From positions 1 through 64,000 of the forward strand of contig CAJFTS010000038.1 in the NCBI GenBank assembly GCA_904420015.1: DNA of 64,000 bases, given 5' to 3'. Position 1 is the stretch's first letter. Every line of letters starts with the position of its first letter. The notes below the pieces were generated by a model. It ran no database searches. It was not told the DNA's origin and saw only the letters and a list, made by a program, of their open reading frames with translations. Positions 37,901 through 48,779 of this stretch are shown piece by piece. Made by a program: the position numbers and the translations under genes. This DNA comes from an uncultured Clostridia bacterium (GTDB lineage: Bacteria; Bacillota; Clostridia; Oscillospirales; Acutalibacteraceae).

Positions 37901-38491
37901 ATGGACGAGCAGAAAAACGGCGCGCTATTCTCCGTCAGCTTCCTGCCTACCCCGGAGGATTACATACAAGCAAGGCTTTTGCAGACGCAGCTTGCCCACA
38001 GCGGGCCTTTGTCCCGTATTTCCAAGATCATCGGCGTGGTTCTGCTGGCAGGAGGGCTTGCCACTTTGCTGATTCTGGCAAAAAGCTCGACCGCCGCCTT
38101 TCTTTTGGCCGATCTTTTGATTTTGGCGGGAATGGTCTGCCTCTTTCTGACCGACGCGGTCCTTCCCATGCTGGAAAGGCGGCGGGCAAGGAAAAGCTAC
38201 GAGACCTCCAATGTGCTCAAGGACAGCAGATTAATCGAGATTTTCCCCGCCTGCTTTGCCGTAAAGACGGCTACGCTGGAGGGGAGCTATCCTTTCTCCG
38301 GGCTGCAGCAGGTGGTGGAAGGGGAGCATTTGTTTGTCCTTTGTATGGATGAAAACTGCGTCTGGTACCTTCCCAAGCGATTTTTGGAGGAGACACAGAT
38401 GGAAGCACTGCGGCAGATCCTGGTAAAGGCGGCAGGTGCCCGCTACGCGCGGGTGTATCTGTCCGCCCAGGAGAAAAGGCCGGGGAAATAG
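37901..38491 (+). CDS. YcxB-like membrane protein, copy 3
   Basis: SFLPTPEDYIQARLL..., two TM segments, EGEHLFVLCMDENCVWYLPKRFL. Confidence 0.7.
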   Translation: MDEQKNGALFSVSFLPTPEDYIQARLLQTQLAHSGPLSRISKIIGVVLLAGGLATLLILAKSSTAAFLLADLLILAGMVCLFLTDAVLPMLERRRARKSYETSNVLKDSRLIEIFPACFAVKTATLEGSYPFSGLQQVVEGEHLFVLCMDENCVWYLPKRFLEETQMEALRQILVKAAGARYARVYLSAQEKRPGK

Positions 38492-38550
38492 GGATGGCAG
38501 AGGGCTCCTGCAGAGAGTCCACAAGCAAAGCGAAATGAGGTTTTTTTAGA

Positions 38551-41097
38551 ATGGAACTGGATGGGAAGAAAATCATACAGGTGGATATCGAGAAGGAAAT
38601 GAAAAAATCCTATCTCGATTATTCCATGTCGGTCATTGTCGGGCGCGCCCTGCCGGACGTGCGGGACGGGCTCAAGCCGGTACACCGGCGTATTTTATAT
38701 ACCATGCATGAAAACGGGCTTGTGCCGGAGAAGGCCTACCGCAAGTGCGCCGACACCGTCGGCTCGGTGCTGGGCCGGTACCATCCCCACGGCGACGCGT
38801 CGGTGTACGATGCGCTGGTGCGTATGGCGCAGGATTTCTCCCTGCGCTACATGCTGGTGGACGGCCACGGAAACTTTGGTTCGGTGGATGGAGACCCCCC
38901 TGCTGCCTACCGTTATACGGAAGCGCGCATGGGCAAGCTGGCCATTCCGATGCTTACCGACATTGAGAAGGAAACGGTCGATTTTCTTCCCAACTACGAC
39001 GACCGCCTGAAGGAGCCGGAGGTCCTCCCTTCCCGGTTCCCCAACCTTTTGGCAAACGGCTCCACCGGCATCGCGGTGGGCATGGCCACCAACATTCCGC
39101 CCCACAACCTGGGCGAGGTGATCGACGCCATGTGCCTGCTCATCGACAATCCTGAGGCCAACCTCAACGACCTGATGGAATGCATCCAAGGGCCCGACTT
39201 CCCTACCGGCGGCGTCATCATGGGCCGGTCGGGTATCCGGGCGGCATACGGCACCGGCCGGGGCCGCATCCTGGTGCGGGCCAAGGCGGAGATCGCCCAA
39301 ACCCACACCGGGCGCTACCAGATCATTGTGACCGAGCTTCCGTATCAGGTCAATAAGGCCCGTCTCATCGAGAACATCGCGGACCTGGTAAAGGAAAAGC
39401 GGATTGAAGGGATTTCCAACATCGACGACCATTCCGACCGGGAAGGGATGCGCATTGTCATCGACCTGCGCCGGGAAGCAAACCCGCAGGTGGTGCTAAA
39501 CCAGCTCTACCGCTTCACCCAGATGCAGGCGACCTTCGGCGCCATCATGCTGGCATTGGCCGACGGGGAACCGAAGATTATGACCCTCAAGGAAATGCTG
39601 GAATACTACATCAAGTTCCAGGTGGAGGTCATCACCCGGCGGACGCGGTTCGATCTGAAAAAGGCCCAGGAACGGGCCCATATTTTGGAGGCGCTCTGCA
39701 AGGCGCTGGATTTCATCGACGAGGTGGTGGAGATCCTCAAGAGCTCCCCCAACATTGCCGAAGGCAAGCAGCGGCTGATGGACCGGTTCGCATTCGACGA
39801 CGTGCAGGCGTCGGCCATCGTACAGATGACGCTGGGCCGTTTGACCGGTTTGGAGCGGCAGAAGCTGGAGGATGAGCTGGCCGAGCTGCATGAGAAGATC
39901 GACGAATATAACGCCATCCTCGCCTCGGAGGAGCGCCGCCTCTCTATCGTCAAGGAAGAGGCGGTCGCCCTCAAGGAGAAGTTCGCCGACCCCCGCCGGA
40001 CCGAAATCTGCGCGGTGAGCGGCGAGGTGGATATTGAGGACCTGATTGAAGAAGAGGAATGCGTGCTGACCATCACCCGGTTCGGGTATATCAAGCGCCT
40101 CCCGGTGGATACCTATAAGGCCCAGAAGCGTGGCGGCAAGGGCATTTCCGGCATGACCCGCCGGGAGGAGGATTATGCCGAGGAGATGTTTACCTGCTCG
40201 ACCCACGATTATGTGCTCTTCCTGACCAATACCGGCCGTCTTTACCGGCTCAAGGGCTATGAGGTTCCGGAAGGGTCGCGCACCTCAAAGGGGGTCAATA
40301 TGGCCAACGTCCTGCCCTTGGCGCCGGAAGAGAAGGTCAACGCCATGATCCAGGTGGGGAAGGACACCAGAGAGGGTTATCTGGTGATGGTAACCCGAAA
40401 GGGCCTGATTAAGCGCTGCGCGCTCAAGCTGTTTGAGAATGTGCGCAAGTCGGGCGTGCGGGCCATTGAGCTCAATGAAGGGGACGATTTGGCCTGGGTC
40501 CGTCTCACCAGCGGGATGGATAAGCTGATTATCGCCACCCGCAAGGGGATGGCCATCCGCATTGATGAAAACGACGTGCGTCCTATGGGCCGCAATGCCC
40601 GGGGCGTGAAGGCCATCCATCTGGCCGATGGGGACGAGGTGGCCGGAATGGCCCGTACCCGTCCGGGCGGCACCCTTTTGACGGTGACGGAGACCGGCTA
40701 TGGCCGGCGCAGCGAGATTACCGATTACCGGCTGCAGTCGAGAGGCGGCAAGGGCCTAATCAATTACCGCACCGCCTTGTACGGCGACGTCGCCGCCATT
40801 AAGGTGGTGGACGATGAGGACGACGTGATGATGATCTCCTCCGACGGGGTGGTCATCCGTGTTGCGGTCAAGGATCTTCGGATTCTGGCAAGGCCGGCCA
40901 AGGGCGTGCGGGTGATGCGCATCAATCCGGACAGCGACGCGAAGCTGATGTCCATTGCGCGTACCCCCCATGAGGACGACGAGGAGCACGATGCGGTCAT
41001 CGTGGAAGGCGATGCGGAAGAAGGAGCGGGCCTCGCGGAGGGCGAGGAACCGGAGGAATCCACAAAAGAGGAGGAACTTCTCCACAGCGAGGAGTAG
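38551..41097 (+). CDS. gyrA: DNA gyrase subunit A
   Basis: [75 protein letters not shown] (GyrA-box). Confidence 0.99.
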   Translation: MELDGKKIIQVDIEKEMKKSYLDYSMSVIVGRALPDVRDGLKPVHRRILYTMHENGLVPEKAYRKCADTVGSVLGRYHPHGDASVYDALVRMAQDFSLRYMLVDGHGNFGSVDGDPPAAYRYTEARMGKLAIPMLTDIEKETVDFLPNYDDRLKEPEVLPSRFPNLLANGSTGIAVGMATNIPPHNLGEVIDAMCLLIDNPEANLNDLMECIQGPDFPTGGVIMGRSGIRAAYGTGRGRILVRAKAEIAQTHTGRYQIIVTELPYQVNKARLIENIADLVKEKRIEGISNIDDHSDREGMRIVIDLRREANPQVVLNQLYRFTQMQATFGAIMLALADGEPKIMTLKEMLEYYIKFQVEVITRRTRFDLKKAQERAHILEALCKALDFIDEVVEILKSSPNIAEGKQRLMDRFAFDDVQASAIVQMTLGRLTGLERQKLEDELAELHEKIDEYNAILASEERRLSIVKEEAVALKEKFADPRRTEICAVSGEVDIEDLIEEEECVLTITRFGYIKRLPVDTYKAQKRGGKGISGMTRREEDYAEEMFTCSTHDYVLFLTNTGRLYRLKGYEVPEGSRTSKGVNMANVLPLAPEEKVNAMIQVGKDTREGYLVMVTRKGLIKRCALKLFENVRKSGVRAIELNEGDDLAWVRLTSGMDKLIIATRKGMAIRIDENDVRPMGRNARGVKAIHLADGDEVAGMARTRPGGTLLTVTETGYGRRSEITDYRLQSRGGKGLINYRTALYGDVAAIKVVDDEDDVMMISSDGVVIRVAVKDLRILARPAKGVRVMRINPDSDAKLMSIARTPHEDDEEHDAVIVEGDAEEGAGLAEGEEPEESTKEEELLHSEE

Positions 41098-41248
41098 GTT
41101 TCTTCACAAATGCAATGTGGAAAGTCCTTGCAAAAGGGAGAGAAGAGACAATGGCGCTCCCATTTCCTCCGCATATGGTGGTGAGAGTCGGATCTGCCCA
41201 CAGGATGCGGTGGAGAGAGGGAAAAACGCGAATAAAGCCACGTGGAAA

Positions 41249-41285
41249 AGTTATCAACAGGGTTTTCCACACCCTGTTGATAACT
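41249..41285. repeat. Inverted repeat of DnaA-box-like sequences downstream of gyrA
   Basis: AGTTATCAACAGGGT-TTTCCAC-ACCCTGTTGATAACT (15-bp perfect arms). Confidence 0.8.
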
Positions 41286-41422
41286 GTGGAGGAAAATCCG
41301 TTGGGTATAAAAATGGGCCTGGAACTCGCTTTCCAGGCCTATTTTCTATGAGATTTTTGTAAAAACAGCAAGGAAAGAAGCGACGCCGGGGCCCCGGCGT
41401 CGCTTCTTATTCAAACTCTTTC

Positions 41423-43831
41423 TTACTGAATCGGCGTCACATGCCAAATGTCCCTTGCATAATCGGCAATGGCCCGGTCTGCCGAGAAGATCCCGGCTCC
41501 CGCCACATTGCGCAGCGACATCCGGTTAAACCGGGTGGCATCCGCATACACGGCGGCTACCGACGCCTGCGCCCGGCAGTAGTCCTCAAAGTCCGCCATG
41601 ACCATATACTGATCGGCGCCCAGCAAGGCATTGATTACCTCGTCAAAGGTGGAGCCCGCCAATCCGTGGCGGACCGCATCCACCGCCCGGCGGAGCTTTT
41701 GGTTGTTGTTGTAGTAAACCTGGGGATTGTAGCCGCTGCGCTGGAGGTTTTCCACCTCCGGCGTGCGCATGCCGAAGAGGAACATGTTCTCTTCTCCCAC
41801 TGCGTCGCAGATTTCCACATTCGCCCCATCCAGCGTGCCCAGGGTAACCGCGCCGTTAATCATCATCTTCATGTTTCCGGTGCCCGAGGCTTCGGTGCCC
41901 GCCAGGGAAATCTGCTCGCTGATCTCGGAAGCCGGCATCAAGAGCTCTGCCAGCGTCACCCGGTAGTCCTCCAGATAAACGATACGAAGCTTATCCCGCA
42001 CGGCCGGGTCGTTTTCCAGTACCTCCGAAAGCTTGCAGATCATCCGGATAATCTGTTTTGCCAGGAAATACCCGGGCGCAGCCTTGGCGCCGAAGATAAA
42101 GGTGCGCGGCTGAATGTCCAGATTGGGATTCTCCTTGAGTTCCTGGTACAGAGAGAGGATATGCAGGGCGTTTAAGTGCTGCCGCTTATATTCGTGCAGC
42201 CGTTTGACCTGCACATCGAAAATGGAATCGGGGTTGAGGACGACGCCGTTTTGCTTTTTCACATAAGCGGCCAGCCGTTCCTTGTTTTCCCTTTTCACCT
42301 GCGCCAGCCGCTCTAAGACGGAGGAATCCTTTTCAAATTCCTTGAGCTTTGCAAGCTGGGAAGCATCCTTGATAAACCCGTCGCCGATGAGCTCCTTGAG
42401 CAGATTGGTCAGCCCGGGATTGCTTTGACACAGCCAGCGCCGGTGTGCAATGCCGTTGGTGACGTTTTTGAATTTATCCGGCGACACCACATAGAAATTG
42501 TGAAACACCGTATCCTTGACAATCCGGCTGTGCAGCTTGGAGACGCCGTTGACCGAGCCGCTCCCCAGCACGCACAGGTTTGCCATCTTGACCATCTGGT
42601 AGCTGATGACCGCCATATCGCTGACCATCTGGGTATTGCCGCCGGTGGCCGTCATCATCTGCGCGCCCGCCCGGTTGTTGATCTCCTGCACGATCTGATG
42701 GATGCGGGGGAGCAGCTGGGCGAACAAATCCTCCGGCCAGACCTCCAGCGCCTCCTTCATGACGGTGTGGTTGGTGTAATTGACGGTTTTCGTGACGATC
42801 TCCCAGGCTTCTTCCCAGCCGAAGCCGCATTCGTCGAGCATAATGCGCATCAGCTCCGGAATGGCCAGGGCCGGATGGGTGTCGTTTAACTGGATGGCCG
42901 CCTTTTCCGGCAGGTTGTGGAGGGAGGAATATTCCGACAGATGCCGGAAGATGATATCCTGGATGGAGGCGGATACCAGGAAGTACTGCTGGCGCAGGCG
43001 CAGGCTCTTCCCTTCCCGGTGGTTGTCCGAGGGATAAAGGACCTTGGTAATGGCCTCGGCCATGGAATTTTGCTCCATCGCCCGCAGATAATCCCCCTGG
43101 TTGAAGAGGTTCATATCCAGCCATGGGGCCTTAGCCTCCCACAGCCGCAGCACCGAGACCCCTTCCCCGTCCTTCCCGGGGACGTACATATCATAGGGTA
43201 CCGCTTCCACCGAGGTGTAGTTGACATGCTCCACCTGATGATAGGTGCCGTCCCACCAATCCTTAATCTGCCCGTCGAACTTGATGATGCGGGTCTGCTC
43301 GGGACGGGGGATGAGCCAGACGTCGCCGCCGGGCAGCCAATTGTCCGGAAGCTCGGTCTGCCAGCCGTCTACAATCTTCTGGCGGAAGATGCCGAACTCA
43401 TACCGCAGGGAATACCCCACCGCCGGATACCCGCCGGTGGCCAGGGCGTCGAGAAAGCAGGCCGCCAGCCGGCCGAGGCCGCCGTTTCCAAGGCCCGCGT
43501 CTGGTTCCATCTCATACAGGGTTTCGGTCTTAACGCCGAAATCCTTCAGTGCCTCGTCCACCACATGGCACAGGCCCAGATTATAAATATTGTTCTTCAA
43601 GGACCGGCCCATGAGAAATTCCATGCACAGGTAATACACCTGCTTGCCCTGCTTCTTGCGCACATCTTCTTCGAAGTCCCGGCGCAGGTTCTGCACCAGG
43701 TCGCGTACCACCAGAGCCAGCGCCAGGTAAATATGTTCATTTGTGGCTTCCTGCGGCGTGACGCCGAAATTATGCGACAGCTTTGTGGTGATAATCTCGG
43801 TCATCTGCGCAGCAGAAATCTGGTTTTTCAT
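41423..43831 (-). CDS. glgP: Glycogen/starch/alpha-glucan phosphorylase
   Basis: MEPDAGLGNGGLGRLAACFLDALATGGYPAVGYSLRYEFGIF, GTGNMKMMINGAVTLGTLDGANVEI. Confidence 0.97.
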   Translation of the reverse strand: MKNQISAAQMTEIITTKLSHNFGVTPQEATNEHIYLALALVVRDLVQNLRRDFEEDVRKKQGKQVYYLCMEFLMGRSLKNNIYNLGLCHVVDEALKDFGVKTETLYEMEPDAGLGNGGLGRLAACFLDALATGGYPAVGYSLRYEFGIFRQKIVDGWQTELPDNWLPGGDVWLIPRPEQTRIIKFDGQIKDWWDGTYHQVEHVNYTSVEAVPYDMYVPGKDGEGVSVLRLWEAKAPWLDMNLFNQGDYLRAMEQNSMAEAITKVLYPSDNHREGKSLRLRQQYFLVSASIQDIIFRHLSEYSSLHNLPEKAAIQLNDTHPALAIPELMRIMLDECGFGWEEAWEIVTKTVNYTNHTVMKEALEVWPEDLFAQLLPRIHQIVQEINNRAGAQMMTATGGNTQMVSDMAVISYQMVKMANLCVLGSGSVNGVSKLHSRIVKDTVFHNFYVVSPDKFKNVTNGIAHRRWLCQSNPGLTNLLKELIGDGFIKDASQLAKLKEFEKDSSVLERLAQVKRENKERLAAYVKKQNGVVLNPDSIFDVQVKRLHEYKRQHLNALHILSLYQELKENPNLDIQPRTFIFGAKAAPGYFLAKQIIRMICKLSEVLENDPAVRDKLRIVYLEDYRVTLAELLMPASEISEQISLAGTEASGTGNMKMMINGAVTLGTLDGANVEICDAVGEENMFLFGMRTPEVENLQRSGYNPQVYYNNNQKLRRAVDAVRHGLAGSTFDEVINALLGADQYMVMADFEDYCRAQASVAAVYADATRFNRMSLRNVAGAGIFSADRAIADYARDIWHVTPIQ

Positions 43832-44170
43832 AGTAAAACCTCCAAACGAAAGATGGGTTCTTAAAAATTTTGCCAAGTCGTCTGCTTATTATACACCAAC
43901 CCGGCTGGAATTACAACTTGTCTGGTAAAAATAAGTAAAAGCAAATAAGACTGTATAGAAATTCTATCATTTAGCTACAAATTTTAGGGGAACTTATCGA
44001 CCTAATACCATTTGTGAATATTTCGCAAATTCCAGCCTTCATTTTGCAAAAAGGGCTTTAAAGCCGTCCCTGGTTATATTATAATAAGGTTACTTTGAAA
44101 AGAATGCCGAGAATCCGTCAATCGACGAAAAGATACCGACCATTTTATGAAAAAAGCGGAGGAATCGCTC

Positions 44171-44527
44171 ATGAATGCCAAACGGAAGGTACGGCTTCGC
44201 ATTGCGGGAGCCGATTATTTGATAGCAACGGAAGAAAGCGAAAGCTATTGCATCGCCCTCGGGCAGGAGCTGGACAACCGGGTGGAGGAGCTGATGCGGG
44301 AAAACCCCCATGTATCCACCACCGGCGCGCTGGTGCTCATCGCCTTAGACCTGTGCGACGAGGCCAAGCGGTCGGTGGAGACCAGCGACCATCTGCGCAC
44401 CCAGCTGCAGGAATACCTGGCGGATGCGGCCAAGGCCCGCAACGAGGCGGACGACCTCAGGCGGGAACGGGACCGGCTGCTGCGGGAAGTGCAGTTTCTG
44501 CGCTCGAAGCTCAATGCGGACAAATGA
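44171..44527 (+). CDS. zapA: Cell division protein ZapA
   Basis: KVRLRIAGADYLIATEESESYCIALGQELDNRVEELM...VLIALDLCDEAKR; GGAGGAA RBS before MNAKRK. Confidence 0.88.
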   Translation: MNAKRKVRLRIAGADYLIATEESESYCIALGQELDNRVEELMRENPHVSTTGALVLIALDLCDEAKRSVETSDHLRTQLQEYLADAAKARNEADDLRRERDRLLREVQFLRSKLNADK

Positions 44528-46617
44528 CGGCGAAAAAGGGCTTGGAAATTTTGGCGCCGGCGGGATCGATGGATGGGGTCATAGCGGCGGTGCGCACCGG
44601 AGCGGACGCGGTCTACCTGGGCGCAGGGCGGTTTAACGCCAGGCGCAACGCGAAGAATTTTGATGAGGACGCCTTGGCCCAGGCGGTGCGGTACTGCCAT
44701 GGCCGGGACGTCAAGGTATATCTGACCCTCAACACCCTGGTGGGAGACAAGGAGCTGCCCGCTGCCATGCGGACGGCTTTTTTGGGGTGTGAGCTTTCGG
44801 TGGACGGGGTGATTGTGCAGGATCTGGGCCTTGCGGCCCTGCTGCACAAAAAGGCCCCTTCCCTGCCGCTGCACGGCTCAACGCAGATGTCGGTATCCTC
44901 CCTGGACGGGCTGAGAAGCCTAAAGGAACTGGGCTTCTGCCGGGCGGTGCTGCCCAGGGAGCTTAGCCGGGAGGAGCTGGCCTATCTGGCCGCGCATTCC
45001 CCCATTGAGCTGGAAGTATTCGTCCATGGGGCGCTGTGCATGTCGGTGTCCGGCCAGTGCTATCTGAGCGCCATGCTCGGCTCCCGCAGCGGGAACCGGG
45101 GGCTGTGCGCCCAGCCCTGCCGCCTGCCCTTCCAGGCGCCGGACGGGACGGGGCATGCCCTGTCGCTGAAGGATCTGTCGATGGTGGAGCGGCTTGGGGA
45201 GCTGGAAAGGCTGGAGATCGCCTCGGCTAAGATCGAGGGGCGGATGAAACGGCCGGAATATGTGGCGGCCGCGGTACGGGCCTGCCGGGCCTCCCTGAAA
45301 GAAGGGCGGGTGGACCCGCAGTGGAGGCAGGAGCTGCAATCGGTCTTTTCCCGCAGCGGGTTTACAAACGGCTATTACGAAAACAAACGGGGCCGGACGA
45401 TGCTGGGGGTGCGTGGAAAGGAAGACGTGACGGCGGCTAAGGAAGTGCTTTCCACCCTGGCCCGTCTCTATGAAAAGGAAACGCCCCGCATTGGGGTGGG
45501 GCTGTCGATGACCGTCCGGGCGGGAGCGCCGGCAGTGCTGCTGGCGGAGGACTCCGCTGGGAACCAAGGGGCCGCATATGGCCAGGCCGGGCAGCTCGTG
45601 GAAAACCGCCCCCCCTCCAAGGCGCGGTGGGAGGAACAGCTGCGCAAAACCGGCGGGACGCCCTTTTGGGCCGACGACGTGACAATCGACCTCGAGGAAG
45701 GGGCCACCCTGCCGATTTCGGCCGTCAACCGATTGCGGCGGGAAGCGCTGGAGGCGCTTTTGAAAGAAAGGGAGGGCCGCGCCCCCATCCCTTATCAGGC
45801 GGCGCAGGAGACTCCCCTTCCCCAGCCGCCCCGGCCGGAAAGGCCGGCGTTGGTGGCCTCCTTCTCTTCCCTTTCCCAGCTGCCTCAGCAGAAAACGCTT
45901 TCCCAATTGCAGACCGCCTTCCTGCCGCTGGAACGGCCGACGGAGGAGCTTGCCCAGGCGGTCAAGGAATTGACCGCCGCCGGCGTCACACCGGGGATAC
46001 GGCTCCCCCGTTCCTTCGGGTTTTATCCGGACACCCGCAAGGCCGCCCTTTTGGCGGCGGCCAGGCAGGCGGGGATGGGCCTTGCCCTGGCGGAGAACCT
46101 GGGGGATATCAAAACCTGCCGGGAAAGAGGCTTTGAGGTGGCGGGAGGCCCGTTTCTCAACCTGTTTAATTCCCAGGCGGCCGAGACGGCCCGGCGGCTG
46201 GGCTGCCGGTTTGGGGTGCTGTCCCCGGAGCTGACGCTGGCCCAGGCGGGGGATTTCGGCGGGGCGCTGAAAACAGGGCTGTTCGCTTATGGGCGGCTTC
46301 CCCTGATGCTGATGCGCAACTGCCCGGCGGCGGGCCGGTGCGGGGACTGCGGCGGGACCTCCTCCCTAGTGGACCGCAAGGGGATCCGCTTCCCGGTCCG
46401 GTGCGCCGGCGGCGGGTTTGGGGAGCTGATGAACAGCGTCCCCATCTATTTGGCCGACCGGCTTGAGGAATGCAGGGGGATTGATTTCCTCTACCTGTCC
46501 TTTTGGGAGGAAGGGAAGGAATCCGTTCAGAAGCTGATCGAAAGCTACCGCCAAGGCGGCGATACGCCGAAGCCGGGCACGTTTACGAGAGGGTTCGCCT
46601 ATCGGGGCGTGGAATAA
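44524..46617 (+). CDS. U32 family peptidase
   Basis: MTAKKGLEILAPAGSMDGVIAAVRTGADAVYLGAGRFNARRNAKNF, ELEVFVHGALCMSVSGQCYLSAMLGSRSGNRGLCAQPCR; ATGA overlap with zapA. Confidence 0.95.
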   Translation: MTAKKGLEILAPAGSMDGVIAAVRTGADAVYLGAGRFNARRNAKNFDEDALAQAVRYCHGRDVKVYLTLNTLVGDKELPAAMRTAFLGCELSVDGVIVQDLGLAALLHKKAPSLPLHGSTQMSVSSLDGLRSLKELGFCRAVLPRELSREELAYLAAHSPIELEVFVHGALCMSVSGQCYLSAMLGSRSGNRGLCAQPCRLPFQAPDGTGHALSLKDLSMVERLGELERLEIASAKIEGRMKRPEYVAAAVRACRASLKEGRVDPQWRQELQSVFSRSGFTNGYYENKRGRTMLGVRGKEDVTAAKEVLSTLARLYEKETPRIGVGLSMTVRAGAPAVLLAEDSAGNQGAAYGQAGQLVENRPPSKARWEEQLRKTGGTPFWADDVTIDLEEGATLPISAVNRLRREALEALLKEREGRAPIPYQAAQETPLPQPPRPERPALVASFSSLSQLPQQKTLSQLQTAFLPLERPTEELAQAVKELTAAGVTPGIRLPRSFGFYPDTRKAALLAAARQAGMGLALAENLGDIKTCRERGFEVAGGPFLNLFNSQAAETARRLGCRFGVLSPELTLAQAGDFGGALKTGLFAYGRLPLMLMRNCPAAGRCGDCGGTSSLVDRKGIRFPVRCAGGGFGELMNSVPIYLADRLEECRGIDFLYLSFWEEGKESVQKLIESYRQGGDTPKPGTFTRGFAYRGVE

Positions 46618-46683
46618 GGGGCGGCTGTCCGGAGATGGATGGGCCTATGGCCCGGCGGGGCGGAAAAGGAAAAGGAGACATGG

Positions 46684-47127
46684 ATGATGGACGTATTGCA
46701 GATAAAGAAAATGAGAAAGAATGCGGTGGTGCCGGTTCGGTCTACCGCAGGGTCGGCTGGGCTGGATCTGGCCGCCTGTATCGAGGAGCCGGTCTGTATC
46801 CAGCCGGGAGAACGGGCCCTTATCCCCTCCGGCATTGCGGTGGGGCTTCTGGAGAATACGGTGGGCTTGGTGTTTGCCCGCAGCGGCCTTTCGGTGAAAA
46901 AGGGCATTGCGCTGGCAAACGGCGTGGGGGTCATCGACAGCGACTATACCGGGGAGATCCTGGTGGGGCTGCTCAACACCTCCCACGAGGGATATACCGT
47001 CATGCCGGGGGAGCGGATTGCCCAGTTGGTGGTGATGCCGGTCCTGCCCCTGCCGGTGCAGGAGGTGGAGGAGCTCAAGGCAACCGAACGGGGGGCCGGC
47101 GGGTTCGGCTCCACCGGCCGGATGTAA
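46684..47127 (+). CDS. dut: dUTP diphosphatase
   Basis: STAGSAGLDLAA, FARSGLSVKKGIALANGVGVIDSDYTGEI, ERIAQLVV, RGAGGFGSTGR. Confidence 0.96.
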   Translation: MMDVLQIKKMRKNAVVPVRSTAGSAGLDLAACIEEPVCIQPGERALIPSGIAVGLLENTVGLVFARSGLSVKKGIALANGVGVIDSDYTGEILVGLLNTSHEGYTVMPGERIAQLVVMPVLPLPVQEVEELKATERGAGGFGSTGRM

Positions 47128-47251
47128 GGGAAAATTCATAGGAAATTCATGGCTTTTCGTATGGATTGTGCTAAACTGGACAAGATAATACGTTTTTCTG
47201 CATCCTTGTGCAGAAAGGGATGCGGGAGAAGTTTCGAGAGGATGGATTGGG

Positions 47252-48730
47252 TTGGCGGAAATGGCGCAAAATAAGAATCAGGTGAAGCAAACACCGAAGA
47301 AAAAATGGAGCGGGGCAAAGGTCGCCGTCACGGTGGCACTCTGCCTTTTGGTGGCGCTGGGCGGTTTTGCCGTCTACTTTTTCTCCTCCGACCTGCCCGC
47401 GCAGACCTTTACGGCGGCTACGGTGGGCGAGCATAAGCTGACCGCCGCCCAATACAGCTATTATTTCTCCTCCGCCTACAACGATTTTATGGTGGAGAAC
47501 CAGGACAATCTCAGTGCATACGGTCTGGATACCACCAAAACCCTGGCCGAGCAAAAGATTTCCGATGGGATGACCTGGGAGGACTATTTCAAAAACAAGG
47601 CCATGACCAATATTGTCAGCACCTACGCCACCTATGACGAGGCGGTGAAGAACGGCATCACCCTGTCGCAGGAGGATGAGGCAAGCATCGACGCCTACCT
47701 TGCCTCCATCGAAGAGAATGCCAAGTCCAACAACGCCCGCCTCAGTTCCTATCTGTATGCCCAGTTCGGCAAGGGCGTCACGCTGGACGTCATCCGCGGC
47801 GAGGTGGAAAAGCAGCGGCTTTCCCGCAAATTCCAGCAGCAGCTGACCGAATCGTATACCTTTACCGAAGAGCAGATGCTCGACGAATACAACGAAAACA
47901 AAGATTCGCTGGATATGATTACCTATTACGCCTTCTATATTCCCATCGACAATGCCGGCGACCCCACCCAAAGCGCGGAGGAAGAAAAGCAAAAGGCGCA
48001 GGAGATGTGCGCCGCCGTCACCGATGCGGCCAGCTTCGCCGCATTGGCCCGGCAGTATGCGCCGGAAGGGGAAAAGGAAAAGTATGCCGACGATACCGCC
48101 ACCCGGAAGGTGGAGTATCTGGAAAGCCTTTCGGTTTCTTCGGCGGAAAGCTGGCTCAAGGACGCCGCCCGCCTGCCGGGGGATAAAACGGTGCTCGACG
48201 GGCTCGACGGGTTTTACGTCGTTTATTACGAAAACCGGGAGCGTCCGGAAACCAAGACCGTCAACGTCCGCCAGATCCTGATTACCCCTGAAAGCACCGT
48301 CTCGGAGGAAACGGGGATGACCGCGGAGCAAAAGGAAGAGGTGGAAAGGAAGGCGCAGGAGATTCTTGCGCAATACCAAAGCGGCGAGCAGACGGAAGCG
48401 GCCTTTGCCGCCCTGGCCGCCCAATACAGCGCCGATACCTCCACCGCGGCCAACGGCGGGCTTTACGAGAATATTTATCAGTATCAGCAGTCGAAGAATC
48501 TGGACAGCTGGTGCTTTGACGCCTCCCGCAAGGCGGGGGATACCGGCATTGTGCTGTCCGACACCGGCGCGCACATCCTGTATTTTGTCGCAGACGGGGA
48601 GCCGATGTGGCGCCTGCAGGTCCGTACCAGTCTGACGGCGGTTAAAATCGCCGCTTATCAGGAAGAGCTGTATGAAAAGTACCCGTATGCGGAAAACTCC
48701 TTTGGGATGGGATATTTCGTATCCATCTAA
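47252..48730 (+). CDS. Membrane-anchored parvulin-type peptidylprolyl isomerase / foldase
   Basis: One N-terminal TM (VAVTVALCLLVALGGFAVYFF), no lipobox, C-terminal PpiC-like NVRQILIT...AFAALAAQYSADTSTAANGGLYENIYQY. Confidence 0.8.
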   Translation: MAEMAQNKNQVKQTPKKKWSGAKVAVTVALCLLVALGGFAVYFFSSDLPAQTFTAATVGEHKLTAAQYSYYFSSAYNDFMVENQDNLSAYGLDTTKTLAEQKISDGMTWEDYFKNKAMTNIVSTYATYDEAVKNGITLSQEDEASIDAYLASIEENAKSNNARLSSYLYAQFGKGVTLDVIRGEVEKQRLSRKFQQQLTESYTFTEEQMLDEYNENKDSLDMITYYAFYIPIDNAGDPTQSAEEEKQKAQEMCAAVTDAASFAALARQYAPEGEKEKYADDTATRKVEYLESLSVSSAESWLKDAARLPGDKTVLDGLDGFYVVYYENRERPETKTVNVRQILITPESTVSEETGMTAEQKEEVERKAQEILAQYQSGEQTEAAFAALAAQYSADTSTAANGGLYENIYQYQQSKNLDSWCFDASRKAGDTGIVLSDTGAHILYFVADGEPMWRLQVRTSLTAVKIAAYQEELYEKYPYAENSFGMGYFVSI

Positions 48731-48779
48731 AAACGCAGGGAATTCCGGCGTTTTGCCGTCGAAAAGGAAGGGTTGAATC

